A stretch of 64,000 nucleotides of DNA, taken from the NCBI RefSeq assembly GCF_009709615.1, contig NZ_WJYA01000002.1, positions 310,001 to 374,000 on the forward strand. The letters are read 5' to 3'. The stretch comes from Winogradskyella ouciana. Lineage in GTDB: Bacteria; Bacteroidota; Bacteroidia; Flavobacteriales; Flavobacteriaceae. The notes under the pieces were generated by a model. It ran no database searches. It saw only the letters and a list, made by a program, of their open reading frames with translations, and was not told the DNA's origin. The position numbers were made by a program, and so were the translations under genes. Of this stretch, positions 34,330-44,524 are shown piece after piece (within the stretch, counting starts at the first letter, position 1; every line of letters starts with the position of its first letter).

Positions 34330-35109
34330 ATGAAAAACTTATGCTCTATTATTCTTCTGCTCTCAATCATAGTGTCTTGCAAAGAGAAAGAAACCGAAGT
34401 AAAAACCACGTCTGAACCCGAAGCCACCACCGAAATTCATTTTTTTGCCAGTGACAGTATAAAAGTCTATGGCGATCTCTACGAAAAAGATAAGTCCGCT
34501 CCTACCCTTATTGTATTTCATCAAGGAGGTTCTAATACCAGAGCTGAATATAAGTCCATAATTCCTAAGCTTAGAAAAGAAGGATTTAATATTCTTACTA
34601 TCGATCAGCGTGTTGGTGGTCAATATTATTATGGTGGTTATAATAGAACTGTTGCCGAAATTCCCAAAAACGAATATGGCTATTGTGATGCCTATCCAGA
34701 TATGGTCGCGGCATTAAACTATGTAAAAGATTCAGGTTTTACCGGAAAGACAATCCTTTGGGGAAGCAGTTATAGTGCTACTCTAGCTTTAAAGCTTGCC
34801 AACAACAACCAAAGTGCCGTTGATGGCGTTTTGGCGTTTTCACCTGCGTCTGGTAACCCTATGGAAGGTTGCCAACCTAATGCACATATTGAAGCAATAA
34901 AAGTACCCTTATTGTTAATGAAACCAGCTTCTGAAATGGAAAGCGAGCGTTCGCAAACCCAAGTGAAGCTTGCCAATGAAAATGGCCATAAAACTTATAT
35001 AGCCGAAAATGGTGTACATGGTTCCTCAATGCTCGATGAAAGCCGAATTGAAGGCAGCGCTGCTGAAACCTGGAAGGTAGTCATGGACTTTTTATCTCAG
35101 TTTAAATAA
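34330..35109 (+). CDS. Alpha/beta hydrolase lipoprotein
   Basis: 259 residues. Lipoprotein signal (CSIILLLSIIVSCKEKE) then an alpha/beta hydrolase resembling dienelactone or S9-type hydrolases: LIVFHQGGSNTRAEY near the oxyanion hole, nucleophile in ILWGSSYSATLAL (GxSxS), and a likely catalytic His in NGVHGSSML near the end. Acts at the membrane or periplasm on an unknown ester or peptide. It abuts the next gene (one base apart). Confidence 0.75.
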   Translation: MKNLCSIILLLSIIVSCKEKETEVKTTSEPEATTEIHFFASDSIKVYGDLYEKDKSAPTLIVFHQGGSNTRAEYKSIIPKLRKEGFNILTIDQRVGGQYYYGGYNRTVAEIPKNEYGYCDAYPDMVAALNYVKDSGFTGKTILWGSSYSATLALKLANNNQSAVDGVLAFSPASGNPMEGCQPNAHIEAIKVPLLLMKPASEMESERSQTQVKLANENGHKTYIAENGVHGSSMLDESRIEGSAAETWKVVMDFLSQFK

Positions 35110-35110
35110 C

Positions 35111-35461
35111 ATGCCCAAAACGCTTTACCGCATTTATGTTGTAGAATTATCTAAGCGTGTATATACTGAAAACGCTAAGTTTAGAGTGGCAAACCCACAA
35201 TATAATGGTGTGCTCGAATGTTTGTATGTAGGCATGACCAGTAAAACTCCCAAAGAACGTTTTGAGCAACATAAATCAGGTTATAGAAATAAGAAAGGGT
35301 ATAAAATTTCTTCGAATATTGTAGAGAAATACGGTCTGTATTTAAGACCAAGTCTGTACAATCATATTGATCCTTTTTTTACTAGAGATGAAGCGCTTAA
35401 AGCGGAAAAGGAAATAACATTGGAATTACGTAGAGCACGCTATGCCGTATGGTCTAATTGA
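35111..35461 (+). CDS. GIY-YIG-like small protein
   Basis: 116 residues. LYRIYVVEL and CLYVGMTSKTPKERFEQHKSG look like the GIY and YIG strands with the conserved Arg and His of the GIY-YIG nuclease fold, and AEKEITLELRRAR could supply the catalytic Glu. Small UvrC-like nucleases of this type are common but poorly characterised. It overlaps the convergent bshA by 8 bases. Confidence 0.65.
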   Translation: MPKTLYRIYVVELSKRVYTENAKFRVANPQYNGVLECLYVGMTSKTPKERFEQHKSGYRNKKGYKISSNIVEKYGLYLRPSLYNHIDPFFTRDEALKAEKEITLELRRARYAVWSN

Positions 35462-36593
35462 TAACCGATAATTTTTCTAACGTTTCTTCATAAATACGCT
35501 CATACATAGGTACTACACTATGCAAATCGAATTTTTGGGACTGTGCCTTGGCATTCGCTTTAAACGTATTTAAAACCTCAGGATCCTTTAAAATATGAAT
35601 GGCATTGGCAGACATTTCATTTACATCATTTACATCACTCAGATAACCTGAATACCCATCTTCATTAACTTCTGGCAATCCACCAGTATTTGAAGATATT
35701 ACAGGCACACTACTTGCCATAGCCTCTAAAGCAGCTAAACCAAAACTCTCGGTTTGTGATGGTAATAAGAACAGATCACTGAAACATAAAATTCTATCAA
35801 TCTCATGACTGTTTCCGAAGAAAACCACCTTATCCTTAATACCTAGCTCTTCCACCATGCGCTCTGCTCCTTCTTTCTCTGGACCTTCACCCACCATCAT
35901 AAGTTTGGCTGGTAATTCCTTCTGAATGTTGTAAAAGATTTTAATCACATCCGGGATTTGCTTCACTTCGCGCATATTACTAATGTGAGTGACAATGCGT
36001 TCCTCATCATCTGCCATCATTTCGCGTTGGCAATCCGTAAAATTATGCAGGTGCTTTTCTAAATCTATAAAATTAGGCACCACATGAATGTCTTTTTTAA
36101 TATCAAACAAACGCATGGTATCCTTTTTAAGACTTTCTGAAACTGAAGTTACGGCATCTGATTTATTAATGCTGAATGCTACTGCAGGTTTATAAAATGG
36201 ATGACTTCCTACCAGTGTAATATCGGTTCCGTGCAATGTGGTTACAATGGGTACAATAATGCCTTCATCATATAGCATTTGCTGAGCCATATAAGCCGCG
36301 TAGGCATGTGGAATGGCATAATGCACATGCAATAATTGTAAGCCGTGTAGCTTTACCATATCCACTAATTTACTGGATAGTGCCAGTTCATAAGGTTGAT
36401 AAAGAAACAAGGGATACTCTGGTACATGCACTTCGTGAAAATGAACATTGTTACTCAGTAGTTCTAACCGTACAGGTTGACTGTAGGTTATAAAATGAAT
36501 TTCATGACCACGCTTAGAAAGCTCTAATCCTAATTCTGTGGCTACTACTCCACTACCTCCAAAGGTTGGGTAACAAACAATTCCTATTTTCAT
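35454..36593 (-). CDS. bshA: N-acetyl-alpha-D-glucosaminyl L-malate synthase
   Basis: 379 residues, GT4 glycosyltransferase. It joins GlcNAc from UDP-GlcNAc to L-malate in the first step of bacillithiol synthesis. The start IGIVCYPTFGGSGVVATELG and HEIHFITYSQPVR, the HVHYAIPHAYAAYMA segment and the C-terminal FLLPSQTESFGLAALEAMA with SSNTGGLPEV are diagnostic for BshA. Bacillithiol is the usual low-molecular-weight thiol of Flavobacteriia. Confidence 0.95.
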   Translation of the reverse strand: MKIGIVCYPTFGGSGVVATELGLELSKRGHEIHFITYSQPVRLELLSNNVHFHEVHVPEYPLFLYQPYELALSSKLVDMVKLHGLQLLHVHYAIPHAYAAYMAQQMLYDEGIIVPIVTTLHGTDITLVGSHPFYKPAVAFSINKSDAVTSVSESLKKDTMRLFDIKKDIHVVPNFIDLEKHLHNFTDCQREMMADDEERIVTHISNMREVKQIPDVIKIFYNIQKELPAKLMMVGEGPEKEGAERMVEELGIKDKVVFFGNSHEIDRILCFSDLFLLPSQTESFGLAALEAMASSVPVISSNTGGLPEVNEDGYSGYLSDVNDVNEMSANAIHILKDPEVLNTFKANAKAQSQKFDLHSVVPMYERIYEETLEKLSVIN

Positions 36594-36611
36594 CTGGACG
36601 TTTAAATTTAT

Positions 36612-36685
36612 GTCACCTTGAGCGCCATCGAAAGGTCTATTTTATGTTTTGGTCAATTTAGGTTTCGACTGCGCTCAACCTGACA
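36612..36685. repeat. Intergenic inverted repeat with TTTCGACTGCGCTCAA
   Basis: CACCTTGAGCGCCATCGAAAGG and, 27 bases on, GTTTCGACTGCGCTCAACCTG form an inverted repeat between the nag gene and bshA. TTTCGACTGCGCTCAA also occurs at 203-218, so this is a dispersed repeat of the genome. Confidence 0.6.
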
Positions 36686-36776
36686 GTACTATTCAATATA
36701 AAGTCTAAAGTTATAAGTTTTAGAAATGTTATCCTCTACTTTAAGGACTTTTTAACTTATAACGGTTGCCTTTAAA

Positions 36777-39734
36777 TCATTCAATTATCGCTTCGTATAT
36801 CAAGCGCTGAATTTCGGTTCTAATGTTTTCTCTCAACAATAAGTTTTTACCGGCTTCAGGATAAGTTCTGTTGGCCAAAAAAACATACACAAGCTCTTCA
36901 TCAGGATCTGCCCAAGCGTAAGTCCCAGTAAACCCAGAATGTCCAAAACTTTTCATCGATAAACAGCCACAAGTTGGACCTTCATCTCCTAATTGTGGTT
37001 TATCAAAACCTATACCTCTTCTATTATCTCGTTCGCAATAATAGCAGGTATTGAATTTGTCAATTGTTTCGGCTTTTAGATAACGCTTTCCGCCGTAAAA
37101 TCCCTTCTGTAAATACATTTGCATAATCTTAGCCACATCATTGGCATTGCTAAAAATACCTGCATGGCCACCAATACCTCCTTGCATTGCTGCTCCCATA
37201 TCATGCACATAACCGTGTACTTTTTTGTAACGATAATAGTTGTCAACCTCGCTTGGTACAATGTCCTTTAAACTAAAAACTTCTCTTGGGTTGTAAGTGG
37301 TGTAATTCGCACCCAACGATTTGTAATAACGATCTTGGGTAATCTCGTGCAAGGATTTGTCATAAAAGCTTTCGAGATAGTTTTTAAGAATGTAATACGG
37401 TAAGTCGCTATAGCGATAACGTAATCGTGAAAGCAAATCGCTTTCCTTAACGATTTCCTGTATGGAATCTTTATAGTCGCTACGCAGAAAAAGTGAATTG
37501 GTAACTTCGATATTAAACTCCTTACTACGCTTACTTCGATAATATTTTGGATCTGGTTTTTTAGTCACAGAATCTAATGTTGCGTAATAAAATGGAACCC
37601 AAGGTCGTAATTGTGCATAATGCGACAACATCTTCTTTAAGGTGATATTCTTTTTGTTGGAGTCCTTAAACTCGGGTAGCAAATCACCCAATTTAGCATC
37701 TAGTGAAACGGAACCTTGCCCTTCCAATTCCATTAATATAGGTAAGGTTGCCAATATTTTAGTGAGTGAAGCCACATCATAAACATCATCAAAATCTACC
37801 TTGTTCTTTTTTGAATACGTATGGTAACCAAAGTTTTTATTGTAAATCACCTTTCCTCTTCTGGCTACCAGCAGCTGAATACCTGGTGTCATTCGATTAT
37901 TTACGGCATAATTGGCAATCGAGTCAATACGGCTTAATTTTTCAGAATCCATACCTACGCGTTCTGGTAAACCATAGCTTAAACTCATTAAAGCATTATA
38001 AGATTCGCCAGTACCAACCGGAAAAAATGCTCCTGTACTTACAGGCAGTTTCCCTTTGGCTCCAATAGCTCCAAAAATAAGTTGCGCAGATTTCTCTTGC
38101 GCGATGCTGCTATTCTGATAACTCATTACAATAGCATTGATATTTTCTATGGATCGTAACTGATTCAAGGCATAAGGCCTTGCAAAAACATCTAATACAA
38201 CGGTATTGGTTCTTGCTATTTCATATAACCAAGCTAATTCTTGTTGTGAGAACTTATAATCCTTCCAAGGATTGTCATTTGATTTATGAAAACCAATTAC
38301 AACGGTATTGTAATTCTGTAATTTTGAAATGACACCATCTAGCTTATCCGCCTTAACATGATGTACTTTAGTGTATTTTTTTAGCTCGTTAAAGAAGGTT
38401 GAACCACTGGCATCACCCAACTCCACGTAGGCTATCTTTTTGGTTTGCAAATCACGAAACGGTAATAAGGCCTTTTCATTTTTAACCACCGTAATGGCAT
38501 TTTCCATAAGGTTTTCGTAGAGCACATCGTCCTTAATTCGGTTTAAATCAGAGCCAAGATTATACATACCTACTGGTGAATAATCATTTAATCCGACTTT
38601 ATACTTAGCCATTAATATTTTTTTTACCGAATGTGATAAGCGTGCTTCTGTTATAATGCCTTCATTATAAGCTTCAACAAACTTAGCGATGCCTCGCTTC
38701 GGATCTTCAGACATCAACATCACATCATTCCCGGCTAAAAAAGCCATTAGATCAATCTCTCCGCCTTTTGACAGTGTTTTTGTAGTCAATCCATCAACAC
38801 CCTTTTCTACATAATCTGCTGCGCCTTTCATGGTAAGGGCATCCGTAAATATCAATCCATTAAAACCTAGCTCCTCTTTGAGAATATCGGTAACAATATG
38901 CTTAGATAATGACGACGGAAAGCCTCTTCGAGATTCTAGACTCGGAATATTAAGATGGGCCACCATAACGCTAGACAAACCTTGTTTTATAAGTTGCCTA
39001 TAAGGATATAATTCTATGGAATCTATACGCTGCTCACTAAATGATACAGTCGGTAACGTTTTATGCGAATCGTCTTCTGTATCTCCATGACCTGGAAAAT
39101 GCTTTGCATTGGCCAAAACACCTGCACTTTGCATGCCCTTCATAAACGCTAATCCTTTGTCAGTGACGTTATCCCTATCTTCTCCAAAAGAGCGATTGCC
39201 TATAATTGGGTTTTTAGGATTGGTATTGATATCCACTACTGGCGCAAAATTAAAATGCACACCCAAACGTTTACAATGTTCACCGATTTGTCGTCCTGTT
39301 TGTTCTACCAATTCATTATCCGAAATGGCACCTAGTGTCATATTCCAAGGAAAGGCATACGTTGAATCCAATCGCATACTCAATCCCCATTCCGCATCCA
39401 TACCAACTAAAAGCGGTATTTTAGAAACAGCTTGTAACTTATTATTTAACTGTGCTTGTCTGTAAGGCCCACCATTGGAATAGATCACTCCACCAATATG
39501 TTCATCTTTAATTAAATCAATGACAGCATTATTGACTTGGTCACTGTTTTTAGACATCACTTGCACCATATAGAGCTGGCCAATACGCTCCTTTATGGAC
39601 ATGGAATTGTAAACACTATCCACCCACTTTTGTTGTTGTATGGGATCTTCTGAAAGTAATGGATTATTGGTGAGCTCTTGCGCGAAAGTAATTTGAGCAC
39701 AAAGAAACAAAAGGATAAGGGACAAATGGCGCAT
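36777..39734 (-). CDS. Glycoside hydrolase family 3 (NagZ-like) fused to a beta-lactamase-family domain
   Basis: 985 residues. A signal peptide (HLSLILLFLCAQITFAQ) then a GH3 N-terminal domain with AKHFPGHGDTEDDSHKTLP, the NagZ signature, and TDALTMKGAADY with the nucleophile Asp. From about residue 610 a serine hydrolase domain follows: DVASLTKILATLP has Ser-x-x-Lys, YRYSDLPYYILK the Tyr motif. NagZ releases GlcNAc from muropeptides; the partner domain could process the peptide part. The fusion is known in Bacteroidota. Confidence 0.9.
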   Translation of the reverse strand: MRHLSLILLFLCAQITFAQELTNNPLLSEDPIQQQKWVDSVYNSMSIKERIGQLYMVQVMSKNSDQVNNAVIDLIKDEHIGGVIYSNGGPYRQAQLNNKLQAVSKIPLLVGMDAEWGLSMRLDSTYAFPWNMTLGAISDNELVEQTGRQIGEHCKRLGVHFNFAPVVDINTNPKNPIIGNRSFGEDRDNVTDKGLAFMKGMQSAGVLANAKHFPGHGDTEDDSHKTLPTVSFSEQRIDSIELYPYRQLIKQGLSSVMVAHLNIPSLESRRGFPSSLSKHIVTDILKEELGFNGLIFTDALTMKGAADYVEKGVDGLTTKTLSKGGEIDLMAFLAGNDVMLMSEDPKRGIAKFVEAYNEGIITEARLSHSVKKILMAKYKVGLNDYSPVGMYNLGSDLNRIKDDVLYENLMENAITVVKNEKALLPFRDLQTKKIAYVELGDASGSTFFNELKKYTKVHHVKADKLDGVISKLQNYNTVVIGFHKSNDNPWKDYKFSQQELAWLYEIARTNTVVLDVFARPYALNQLRSIENINAIVMSYQNSSIAQEKSAQLIFGAIGAKGKLPVSTGAFFPVGTGESYNALMSLSYGLPERVGMDSEKLSRIDSIANYAVNNRMTPGIQLLVARRGKVIYNKNFGYHTYSKKNKVDFDDVYDVASLTKILATLPILMELEGQGSVSLDAKLGDLLPEFKDSNKKNITLKKMLSHYAQLRPWVPFYYATLDSVTKKPDPKYYRSKRSKEFNIEVTNSLFLRSDYKDSIQEIVKESDLLSRLRYRYSDLPYYILKNYLESFYDKSLHEITQDRYYKSLGANYTTYNPREVFSLKDIVPSEVDNYYRYKKVHGYVHDMGAAMQGGIGGHAGIFSNANDVAKIMQMYLQKGFYGGKRYLKAETIDKFNTCYYCERDNRRGIGFDKPQLGDEGPTCGCLSMKSFGHSGFTGTYAWADPDEELVYVFLANRTYPEAGKNLLLRENIRTEIQRLIYEAIIE

Positions 39735-39851
39735 AAAAATTCTTTTATCGTTTTTAGGTTAATTAACGAATACTATGCCAAAATAGCATAATTAACAAGA
39801 AGTAAAAAAGACTTTAGGATAGTTTTATAAACCGTGTAATTAACAGTTTGG

Positions 39852-41078
39852 TTAACTATCCATTAAATCAATATGCCTATCATGGTAACCCAATAGATAC
39901 AGCACACCATCCAGACCAATGCTCGATATGGAATTTTGCGCGTTGTCCTTAACTTTGGGTTTGGCATGAAATGCAATCCCAAGTCCTGCCAAATTGAGCA
40001 TTTCCAAATCGTTGGCACCATCACCTACAGCAATGGTTTGCCCGATATCTATACCCATATTATCAGCAAGTTTTTGAAGATATTCCGCTTTTTTAGTCCC
40101 ATTGACAATATCTCCTAGATAGTGTCCTGTGAGTTTGCCATCTTTAATTTCGAGTTGATTGGCATATACAAAATCAATGTCTAATTTTTCTTGAAGATAA
40201 TGCCCAAAATAGGTGAAACCACCAGATAAGATAGCCGTTTTATAACCGTAATTGTGAAGTGTATCTACCAGGCGTTTAGCACCTTTTGTTATCGGAAGGT
40301 TTTCGGCAACCTCTTTTAATACATCTTCGCTTAAGCCCTTTAAAAGCTTCATACGTTTTTCAAAACTCTCGTTGAAGTCAATTTCGCCTTGCATCGCTGA
40401 TTCCGTAATAGCACGTACCTCTTCTCCCACTCCTGCACGTTCGGCAAGTTCATCTATAACCTCTGTTTGGATTAAGGTAGAATCCATATCAAAGCAAACC
40501 AAACGTCGGTTACGCCTAAACATAGTATCTTCCTGAAAGGCAATATCCACATCGAGCTCTTTTGAAATTTCCATAAACCTAGACGTGAATTCAGACTTAT
40601 CCTTCAACTGTCCTCTTATGGACAATTGTATGGATGCCCTAGGATATTCCTCTTCTTTCACCAAGGATGTTCTACCTGTTAGGCGCTTAATGGAATCGAT
40701 ATTGAGATTTTTCTCTGAAATGATCTTCGTGACCTCAGAAATTTGTTCTGCCTTTAACTTTTCACCAAGAATGGTAACAATGTAGCGATCTTTACCTTGC
40801 ATATTTACCCAATGCTCGTAGTTTTCAAGAGATATGGGTGTAAACTTTGCGGTTATTCCCAATTCGTAGGCCTTAAACAATAGATCTTTTAGTACGGCTG
40901 CAGATTTTTTCCCTGATTTTATTTCAAACATCATCCCAAGTGACAGGGTATCGTGAATATTAGCTTGACCAATATCTAAAATTTTAGCATCGTATTTTGC
41001 TAAAACACTGGTTAAACCAGAAGTTAACCCTGGTTTATCCTGTCCTGAAATGTTTAAAAGAAAAATATCTGTTGCCAA
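39852..41078 (-). CDS. serB: Phosphoserine phosphatase with ACT domains
   Basis: 408 residues. Two N-terminal ACT-type domains (FLLNISGQDKPGLTSGLTSVL; YIVTILGEKLKAEQI) precede a HAD phosphatase: CFDMDSTLIQTEVID with the nucleophile Asp, ILSGGFTYF, and AVGDGANDLEMLNLAG for metal binding. It makes serine from phosphoserine, and the ACT domains suggest feedback by serine. Stands alone; the next gene upstream is 124 bases away. Confidence 0.95.
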   Translation of the reverse strand: MATDIFLLNISGQDKPGLTSGLTSVLAKYDAKILDIGQANIHDTLSLGMMFEIKSGKKSAAVLKDLLFKAYELGITAKFTPISLENYEHWVNMQGKDRYIVTILGEKLKAEQISEVTKIISEKNLNIDSIKRLTGRTSLVKEEEYPRASIQLSIRGQLKDKSEFTSRFMEISKELDVDIAFQEDTMFRRNRRLVCFDMDSTLIQTEVIDELAERAGVGEEVRAITESAMQGEIDFNESFEKRMKLLKGLSEDVLKEVAENLPITKGAKRLVDTLHNYGYKTAILSGGFTYFGHYLQEKLDIDFVYANQLEIKDGKLTGHYLGDIVNGTKKAEYLQKLADNMGIDIGQTIAVGDGANDLEMLNLAGLGIAFHAKPKVKDNAQNSISSIGLDGVLYLLGYHDRHIDLMDS

Positions 41079-41202
41079 AATATGGTATTTGAGATTTATT
41101 GGTAGTAAAAATGGCTATTCTAACTGAAAAATAAAAATATTTCGAAATGCGAAAAGCATAATAATTGTCTTTGTTTGCTGAGAATTTCTCAACATCGGCC
41201 AA

Positions 41203-41688
41203 TTACTTAATGAATCTACTATGCCAACTTTCGCTAGCAGGCACTTCCCAGTTGTCTTTAAATTCTGCAATATTGGTCACCAGATTATTAAATACTATGG
41301 TGTTTTTAGAAACTGAACGGTTCTTTACCATGGTTTTAAAGTCAACCAGAGGTTTATAAGCTACAAACTCTCCTTGCTTAAAGGACACGTTCATTTTATC
41401 CATTAAATCTACGTTGTACTCCTTTTCCAATTGCTGAATAAAGTGCACGGAAGCATCAATAGAACAGCCTGTGGCATTATTCAAGTTTTGGTTTAATGCA
41501 ATAACTATAAAACGCTTATATACAATTTTATAACCAGCTTGCAAATCTTTACCGTGAGCTGTCCATGCAGTAATAAAAGTTTCGATTTTAGATTCTAGTT
41601 CTGCAATCTCTTCTTCAGTAAATGAACGGTTGGCTTGGTATATCCAAACACGGGATTCTTCTGATAATGTATCAAAATCAACTAACAT
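41203..41688 (-). CDS. Conserved protein, often labelled ABC transporter ATPase
   Basis: 161 residues beginning MLVDFDTLSEESRVWIYQANRSFTEEE. Despite the common database name no Walker A or B motif is visible, so an ATPase role is not supported by the sequence. Bacteroidota-specific cytoplasmic protein with mixed helices and strands. It follows the PH-domain genes on the same strand by 35 bases. Confidence 0.7.
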   Translation of the reverse strand: MLVDFDTLSEESRVWIYQANRSFTEEEIAELESKIETFITAWTAHGKDLQAGYKIVYKRFIVIALNQNLNNATGCSIDASVHFIQQLEKEYNVDLMDKMNVSFKQGEFVAYKPLVDFKTMVKNRSVSKNTIVFNNLVTNIAEFKDNWEVPASESWHSRFIK

Positions 41689-41723
41689 AATCGGTGTCTT
41701 TTTCTAATGGCAAAAGTACAATT

Positions 41724-43223
41724 TTACATCCAATCATTGGCTTGGGATTCTACTCTAAAAAGCAGATAATCGTATATGCTTTTTGCCTCAGATTCATTCA
41801 CGTAAGGAATCGTCACGGATTTTGACGCTGTAAAAATGATTACAGAAGCAATTTTCCGACGTTTTTGAAAAATGGATTGTCTTAATTTAACCGCTTGTAT
41901 CTTATGGATTTCAAGAATATTGGTAACAGTATCCACAAAACCACTGCCGAGCGTTACAAAATCCTCAGAAATGATATAATATGCTTTCTTATAGGATATA
42001 TAGACAAAAAGTGTCGCGATTGGGACAACAATACAATTAGCCCATAGTGCTTCGTACCCAAAAAACAGAGTTGCCAATAGATTTATGGCACTTGTAAAAA
42101 TTAACATTCGCAATGCCAATATTCTCATATAATACGGTCTTGGTTTATAACGATCACCGTTAAAGCTATAGTTATCAATAAGCTTTTCTATCAAGTAATC
42201 CACCTGCGGTCGCTCTAAAGCGATAATATTGAAATTCTTTTGTTGTTTTTGGTTTACCATAGTTTGCTTAACATACAACGTATGCAAACCAAAATAGCGT
42301 TTTACACGATTGGTCTTAATGATTAAATTTTGAATGCGACTTGGTGTTAAAATCAAGGACACTTTATTGAAAAGCCCTTTGTTTATTTCTACGGTTTTTT
42401 GGTGCTCAATGACCTGAAGGTTAAAATTGACAATAATGAGTTTTACTATTGAAAACAATACGGAAATGAGCAATACAAAAAATAGAATGATAAGGTTTGT
42501 TAGCAACAAATTAGCAATCATAGCTTCATCAAGCGTGATGAAGTCCTCTACTTGATCGCTTAAATTCAAATTTTCTATAAAGTCCCGAAATTGGTAGTAA
42601 AGTCCAATGACAAATGCCGCTATGATACCAAAACTCCTCAGATGATTCTGCGATAAACCTGCCAGCAACAAGCGTTTCATGGATATTTTAAAGTACACTT
42701 GTGATGGTTGGATGGGCTGTTCATCAACTTGTTGAAGATTGATGCTGTCTTTATTAAATAATTTGTCTTTGAGCAGAAGAGCCGTCGGCCTATCCAAGGC
42801 GCTAATTTCAATTTCAGATTTCTTGTCTCCCGCAGTTTCAATATTTACCGATACCACGTTGATGATCTGTTGTAAGAAATTCTGCTTTATATAAACATTT
42901 TGGATTTTAGACTTAGGGATAATGGTATTGTCCTTATTGATTATACCTCTAGATAAATGAAAATCATTCTTGGTCAGATGGAATTTAAAATTGAGATACT
43001 TTAATATTGCCACTACCAAAATGATGATAAGCAACCCAACAAAGAAAAGTGAAATTGTGGTGGTTGTAACTCCCATGAGTGATTTCTTGCGCATAAGCGA
43101 GAAGCCTATGGCCAATAAAGCCACAAAGAATTTTTTAAAAAACTGAAAGAGATTAAAACCAAATATAACAAGAATCCCTTTTGAGGATTGTCGCATAGGC
43201 TGTGAAAAATCAACGTTATCCAT
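41724..43223 (-). CDS. PH-domain (bPH_2) membrane protein, YdbT-like
   Basis: About 499 residues. Several membrane helices alternate with three bacterial PH domains (for example FHLTKNDFHLSRGIINKDN; LQVIEHQKTVEINKGLF; KAYYIISEDFVTLGSG). Such YdbT-type proteins pair with a short YdbS-type partner, as here. The longer frame begins at 43280, but the ATG at 43223 (MDNVDFSQPMR) overlaps the partner stop by 8 bases as in coupled genes and is chosen. Function in membrane or peptide export is suggested for relatives only. Confidence 0.8.
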   Translation of the reverse strand: MDNVDFSQPMRQSSKGILVIFGFNLFQFFKKFFVALLAIGFSLMRKKSLMGVTTTTISLFFVGLLIIILVVAILKYLNFKFHLTKNDFHLSRGIINKDNTIIPKSKIQNVYIKQNFLQQIINVVSVNIETAGDKKSEIEISALDRPTALLLKDKLFNKDSINLQQVDEQPIQPSQVYFKISMKRLLLAGLSQNHLRSFGIIAAFVIGLYYQFRDFIENLNLSDQVEDFITLDEAMIANLLLTNLIILFFVLLISVLFSIVKLIIVNFNLQVIEHQKTVEINKGLFNKVSLILTPSRIQNLIIKTNRVKRYFGLHTLYVKQTMVNQKQQKNFNIIALERPQVDYLIEKLIDNYSFNGDRYKPRPYYMRILALRMLIFTSAINLLATLFFGYEALWANCIVVPIATLFVYISYKKAYYIISEDFVTLGSGFVDTVTNILEIHKIQAVKLRQSIFQKRRKIASVIIFTASKSVTIPYVNESEAKSIYDYLLFRVESQANDWM

Positions 43224-43728
43224 TAATCTTTGCACTAATAAAATCGTTGATTTGTTTGGCTTCACCAACAGAAAGACCACTGATTTTCATGTCACTTCCC
43301 GACTCACCAGCTGAATAGATTTTTAAGCTTGCAAGAGCAAGGCGCCTTTCTAACCAGCTTCGGCTGACTTCTACATGCTGAATTCTTATAATCGGTACTG
43401 TTGTAAGGTAGTTAATGATTAGGCCTTTAGCATAAACGACATCGTGTTCTCTAATTGCATATTTTCGTTTTTTAAATGCCAATAAAGACACTATCAAATT
43501 CAATATGCAAAATCCTATGGCGAATAGTATGACATACTGAAAGTTATCCTGAAAGCCATCTTCTTCAATTAATTGTTTTAAAGCAAATAAGGCGCTAAAG
43601 AGGATACCGAATAAAATCAGCTTGTTAAACGCAATGATTTTTAAATACTGTTTGGAGATGGGTTTTAAATCTACAGTATCGATTTTTGGCAAATGGTCAG
43701 TAAATATTTGGGAATTAGAAAATTGCAT
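43216..43728 (-). CDS. PH-domain membrane protein, YdbS-like
   Basis: 170 residues with two membrane helices (IIAFNKLILFGILFSALFAL and YVILFAIGFCILNLIVSLLAF) and one bacterial PH domain (KRKYAIREHDVVYAKGLI; TVPIIRIQHVEVSRSWLER). Short partner of the gene that follows it; stop and start overlap. Begins 9 bases after the Fe-S gene on the same strand. Confidence 0.8.
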   Translation of the reverse strand: MQFSNSQIFTDHLPKIDTVDLKPISKQYLKIIAFNKLILFGILFSALFALKQLIEEDGFQDNFQYVILFAIGFCILNLIVSLLAFKKRKYAIREHDVVYAKGLIINYLTTVPIIRIQHVEVSRSWLERRLALASLKIYSAGESGSDMKISGLSVGEAKQINDFISAKING

Positions 43729-43736
43729 AATTAAAA

Positions 43737-44519
43737 CTATGAGTTTGCAATCAATTCGGCTATATCTAGTACAGTAACTTCATTTTCCTTTTCTTTGGCT
43801 TTTACACCATCGGTCATCATGGTATTACAATAAGGGCAGCCTGTAGCTATAATATCAGGTTTTGTTTCTAAGGCTTGTTCTGTTCTCAGGACATTTACAT
43901 CCATGTCTCCTTTTTCAGGTTCTTTAAACATCTGTGCTCCACCAGCACCACAGCACATTCCTGTACGTTTATGACGTTTCATTTCCAAAATATTGCCATT
44001 GGTATGTTTTAGAACATCCCTTGGAGCTTCATATTCACCATTACCCCTTCCCAAATAACAAGGATCGTGAAACGTAATGCGCTTGCCTTTATAGGTATTG
44101 CCTTCTATGGTCAATTTTCCTTCACTGATCAGTTGCTTAATGAATTGCGTATGATGAACAACATCATAATGCCCACCTAAACCAGGATACTCATTTTTTA
44201 GGCAATTAAAAGAATGCGGATCGCAAGTCACTATACGCTTAACTTCGTAAGCATTGAGCACTTCAATATTCATCATAGCCTGCATCTGGAACAAAAACTC
44301 ATTTCCTGCACGCTTGGCAACATCACCAGTATTACTTTCTTCCGCACCTAAAACAGCAAAATCTACATTGGCTTTGTTTAATATTTTCACAAAGGCTCTC
44401 GTAATCTTTTTGGCTCTATCATCATAACTACCAGCAGAACCCACCCAAAATAAAATCTCAGGTTGTTTGCCTTCTGCCATATACTCTGCCATGGTTGGCA
44501 CTTTTAGTTCTTCGCTCAT
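43737..44519 (-). CDS. CCG-domain Fe-S protein (HdrB/GlpC-like)
   Basis: 260 residues with two CCG cysteine-rich units: LNAYEVKRIVTCDPHSFNCLKNEYP with HDPCYLGRGNGEY, and MCCGAGGAQMFKEPEKGD with ATGCPYCNTMM. These bind Fe-S clusters or quinone-side redox centres. With the membrane Fe-S protein upstream it probably forms an electron-transfer complex to quinone, sometimes found with acyl-CoA or lactate oxidation. 5 genes here share one strand and small gaps. Confidence 0.85.
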   Translation of the reverse strand: MSEELKVPTMAEYMAEGKQPEILFWVGSAGSYDDRAKKITRAFVKILNKANVDFAVLGAEESNTGDVAKRAGNEFLFQMQAMMNIEVLNAYEVKRIVTCDPHSFNCLKNEYPGLGGHYDVVHHTQFIKQLISEGKLTIEGNTYKGKRITFHDPCYLGRGNGEYEAPRDVLKHTNGNILEMKRHKRTGMCCGAGGAQMFKEPEKGDMDVNVLRTEQALETKPDIIATGCPYCNTMMTDGVKAKEKENEVTVLDIAELIANS

Positions 44520-44524
44520 GATAT

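Noticed and set aside
41203..41688. ABC transporter ATPase name for this gene
   Set aside because: No Walker A, Walker B or signature motif is visible; the usual label is not supported.
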